Shown in pieces: positions 61,954 to 64,000 of a DNA stretch of 64,000 bases; the first letter of the stretch is position 1; every line of letters begins with the position of its first letter. The stretch is from a virus, in the IMG/VR virus record IMGVR_UViG_3300023184_008416, positions 62,001 through 126,000 of that record; one strand, given 5' to 3'. The position numbers and the translations under genes were made by a program. Under the pieces are notes generated by a model that had not been told where the DNA came from, made no database searches, and was given only the letters and a program-made list of their open reading frames with translations.

Positions 61954-62748
61954 ATGTCAGAAATTACAGAATCTACAGGTCTTAACAAAGTCAACTTTGG
62001 AACCTATGGCAAACACTTTCAAGAGTGTGTCATGGCGGGTCTGCTCACAGACAATAGATGGGCAGAGCAAATGATGGAAGTATTTGATACAGAATATTTT
62101 GAACTCAAATACCTTCGATTCTTGGCCGAGAAGTACTTTGCTTATTCTCGCAAATACAAGGTTTTTCCTACCTTACAACTTCTTGCAACAATTATTAGAG
62201 AGGATCTAAAGACGGGATCAGACGCTCTTTTGCGTGATCAGATCATCGATTATTTGACTCGAATCAGAGCCAATCCGATGACCAACGACATGCAATATGC
62301 CAAAGAAAAATCTCTTGATTTTTGCAAGAAACAAGCCTTGAAGCATGCGTTGGAAACTGCAGTGGATCAGATGCAGGCAGAAAAATACGAGTCAATCGTT
62401 GAGACCATTCGTCGAGCAGTCTCTGTTGGAACAGTCCCCGCAGTTGGACATGATTTTTTGAATGACATGGAGGCACGGTTCACTCGACAAAAAAGAGACA
62501 CCATTCCAACTGGATTGGCTGAACTTGACAAGAAAGAAATTTTTAACGGTGGTTCCGGTAAAGGAGAGCTGTACTGTGTGATTGGTTCAACCGGGGCAGG
62601 AAAGTGTAGTGTACGTGATACTTATATTCACGTCAGATACACAACAATCAAAATCAATGGAAAATCCTACAAGCCTTGGGACAAGATCAGAACCCAAAGA
62701 GGCGAAATTTTTGTAAGAGACATCGTCAAATCAGACGAGCTCCTGTAA
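61954..62748 (+). CDS. 41: gp41-like replicative helicase, N-terminal part ending in an intein N-fragment
   Basis: The DnaB-family helicase unwinds DNA ahead of the fork. The visible 217 extein residues contain the N-terminal helical domain, the linker (TIPTGLAELDKKEIFNGGSG) and Walker A up to GSTGAGK (211-217). At the next position, where Ser/Thr is required, the frame continues with Cys218 and an intein A block (CSVRDTYIHVR). It stops 46 codons later. The motor domain is therefore missing from this gene and would have to be supplied by a separate downstream gene and joined by protein splicing. The stop may be real or an indel. Confidence 0.88.
   Translation: MSEITESTGLNKVNFGTYGKHFQECVMAGLLTDNRWAEQMMEVFDTEYFELKYLRFLAEKYFAYSRKYKVFPTLQLLATIIREDLKTGSDALLRDQIIDYLTRIRANPMTNDMQYAKEKSLDFCKKQALKHALETAVDQMQAEKYESIVETIRRAVSVGTVPAVGHDFLNDMEARFTRQKRDTIPTGLAELDKKEIFNGGSGKGELYCVIGSTGAGKCSVRDTYIHVRYTTIKINGKSYKPWDKIRTQRGEIFVRDIVKSDELL
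62605..62748 (+). other. N-terminal fragment of a split intein in the helicase Walker A loop
   Basis: The fragment is 47 residues, beginning with Cys1 directly after GAGK. The insertion point is the classical P-loop site used by many inteins in RecA-fold ATPases. Only the A block is clear. The remainder is basic and ends in VKSDELL before TAA. The following segments at 63834 look like the continuation. Confidence 0.75.
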
Positions 62749-62791
62749 CAAATGTGTTTATTGTGATAGGACTTATGTTTCCCACAGCGGA

Positions 62792-63853
62792 TTGGTAAGT
62801 CATCTAAGAAAGAAGCATGGACAAACTTATCGAGATTACAGGACACAAAATGGAATTTTGACAAAACGTCAGCAAAATCCTGCAAAAAACACAGTTAGAG
62901 AGAAAATGAAACAACGGCAGCAGGAATTATTTCAGCAAGGGCTCGCTGAAGGTTTATCTCCTATGAAGTGTTTAATTTGTGGTTTTGAGTCGATGTTTAC
63001 GTTGATTAGTCATATTTCTATGAAACATCAAATTACTACCGATGTCTATAGGGAAAAATTTGGTATTGAAAAAATACAACAAATTTTGCCATCGCAGAGA
63101 CAAGTTATAAGATCAATTGTAAAAGAAGCAATGAACAGGCCTGACGTCAAGGAGAGAGTTGCTTTGAAAAGGTCGTTTCCATCCGAGAAAAAGCATTGGC
63201 TTAATAAAGGTTTTACAGATGATGAGGCATCGAAAAAAGTCTCTGAATTTCAAAGAAGCATGGCTCTTCGAGCCGATGAGGAAACAAGAGCAAAATTATC
63301 GCAAAAGTCTCGTGGTAAAAATAATCCAATGTCAATTGAGTCAATCGCAAAAAGACACGGAGTTTCCCACGAAGAAGCGCGGCTTCTTACTCCGGCATGT
63401 GGTAGGTCTGGAGAATTACATCCAATGTGGGGGAAACGTCACACGCAAGAATCTTTGGAAAAGATTGCCTCATCTCGGCACCTCACAGATCCGACGTGGA
63501 GATCAAAACCAGAAATTCAGCTTGAGGAATGGTGTAAGTCTGTGTTCGGTGAATCTCAGGTGAAGGCAAACACAAAGATTAGCAGGTGGAATATTGACAT
63601 CCTCATTCAGGAAAAAAAGTTAATTGTTGAATTGTTTGGAGATTTTTGGCACATGAATCCTGACAAATTTTTGGAAACTGACGTCAATAAAATCACCAAT
63701 AAGGTAGCAAAAGAAATATGGCAGCACGATCTTAAAAAACTTGAATATCTGAAGACAAATGGTTACAATGTTTTAGTGGTGTGGGAACGTGACTGGAAGT
63801 TAAACCAGGAGCAGACAAAGGAAAGAATAAAAGATGCTTACAATCGAGTTTGA
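62792..63853 (+). CDS. Vsr-like homing endonuclease inside the fractured helicase gene
   Basis: From the TTG at 62792 the product has 353 residues, but the frame is open from 62717. The codons just before TTG encode the first half of a finger (CVYCDRTYVSHSG, then LVSHLRKKHGQTY), so the true product probably begins further upstream. A second finger follows (CLICGFESMFTLISHISMKH), then a NUMOD3-like region (NNPMSIESIAKRHG, HPMWGKRHTQESLEKIASS). The C-terminal Vsr-like nuclease shows WNIDILIQEKKLIVELFGDF, WHMNP and NVLVVWERDW. Vsr-like nucleases are known from fractured split-intein genes. Here it would spread the arrangement. Confidence 0.82.
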   Translation: MVSHLRKKHGQTYRDYRTQNGILTKRQQNPAKNTVREKMKQRQQELFQQGLAEGLSPMKCLICGFESMFTLISHISMKHQITTDVYREKFGIEKIQQILPSQRQVIRSIVKEAMNRPDVKERVALKRSFPSEKKHWLNKGFTDDEASKKVSEFQRSMALRADEETRAKLSQKSRGKNNPMSIESIAKRHGVSHEEARLLTPACGRSGELHPMWGKRHTQESLEKIASSRHLTDPTWRSKPEIQLEEWCKSVFGESQVKANTKISRWNIDILIQEKKLIVELFGDFWHMNPDKFLETDVNKITNKVAKEIWQHDLKKLEYLKTNGYNVLVVWERDWKLNQEQTKERIKDAYNRV

Positions 63854-64000
63854 CAGTGTGGAAGAACAGATTAAAATCGGTGATTTGTTTGACCAAATTG
63901 GATTTGAACAAACATCACGTCCCACCGACGATTCTGGTGACTCATTCATCAAGAACGATTGGTCAATTGAAGCGCTTTCACTGGATGGGTATTATCCTGT
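63834..64000 (+). CDS. Start of the second half of the split intein/helicase (cut by window edge)
   Basis: An ATG inside the last codons of the nuclease gene, preceded by AAAGGAAAG, opens a third frame that runs to the window edge (55 codons). It includes EEQIKIGDLFDQIGFE and WSIEALSLDGYYPV, which resemble the part of inteins following the A block (compare IKIxDLF and the xVLSxDG segment). It therefore probably encodes the larger intein C-part fused to the rest of the gp41 motor domain. The extein part lies outside the window, so this is a prediction. Confidence 0.6.
   Translation, partial: MLTIEFDSVEEQIKIGDLFDQIGFEQTSRPTDDSGDSFIKNDWSIEALSLDGYYP

Noticed and set aside
1-64000. tRNA genes, rRNA genes, insertion sequences, prophage attachment sites
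   Set aside because: Intergenic gaps are all below 200 bases. None shows a cloverleaf-like set of stems with a T-loop, and no transposase or terminal inverted repeats were seen by eye.

Overview
The window is part of the genome of a large tailed virus of the T4-like contractile-tail (myovirus) lineage. It carries a nearly complete virion-assembly set recognisable by T4 counterparts: portal (gp20-like), prohead protease (gp21-like), acidic prohead-core protein, major capsid protein (gp23-like), neck proteins (gp13-, gp14-like), tail-sheath terminator (gp15-like), two tail sheath proteins (gp18-like), tail tube (gp19-like), gp26-like chaperone/baseplate protein, a very long tape measure and a baseplate hub. 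A replication cluster follows: family-A DNA polymerase, HD hydrolase, gp32-like ssDNA-binding protein, UvsX recombinase, dUTPase, flap/RNase H nuclease and gp41-like helicase. Base composition is moderately AT-rich, with C-ending-codon islands in the capsid and tube genes. No tRNA or rRNA gene and no bacterial housekeeping gene was seen. The host cannot be named from the sequence.

Layout. 1-10.7 kb: head module (portal interrupted by an intein, protease, small head proteins, scaffold, capsid) ending in a strong terminator. 10.8-14.9 kb: accessory island with a TnsA-like nuclease, a Vsr-like nuclease, an HNH nuclease, a beta-rich virion protein and two small unknowns. 15-21.5 kb: Ig-like and collagen-like fibre proteins, then a two-gene minus-strand island (coiled-coil protein and beta-helical fibre). 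21.6-27 kb: J-domain-like protein, structural proteins, gp4-like head-completion nuclease, M15 endolysin and gp13-like neck protein. 27-38 kb: gp14, gp15, two sheath proteins, and a tube gene flanked by two homing endonucleases. 39-56 kb: two large proteins with a shared C-terminal tag, the gp26-like chaperone with an overlapping second frame, tape measure, tail/baseplate proteins and hub. 56-64 kb: replication and recombination genes.

The most distinctive theme is a dense set of homing elements. One intact HNH intein sits in the portal. Six free-standing nucleases are present, five of which begin with the same short Cys2-His2 finger (MucR/Ros-like), combined with HNH, Vsr-like or TnsA-like nuclease domains. 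At the right edge the gp41-like helicase is fractured exactly at its Walker A loop: the first part ends in the start of an intein, a Vsr-like nuclease gene follows, and a further reading frame that looks like the rest of the intein begins. This is the arrangement of a split intein in a fractured gene, and it is the best candidate in the window for an unusual system.

Regulation. Five good stem-loop terminators are visible on the plus strand and one on the minus strand. Several early or homing genes have sigma70-like promoters whose -10 box lies only a few bases before the start codon (near-leaderless). A different repeated motif, close to GATACTTAAG, precedes several structural genes and is a candidate late promoter.
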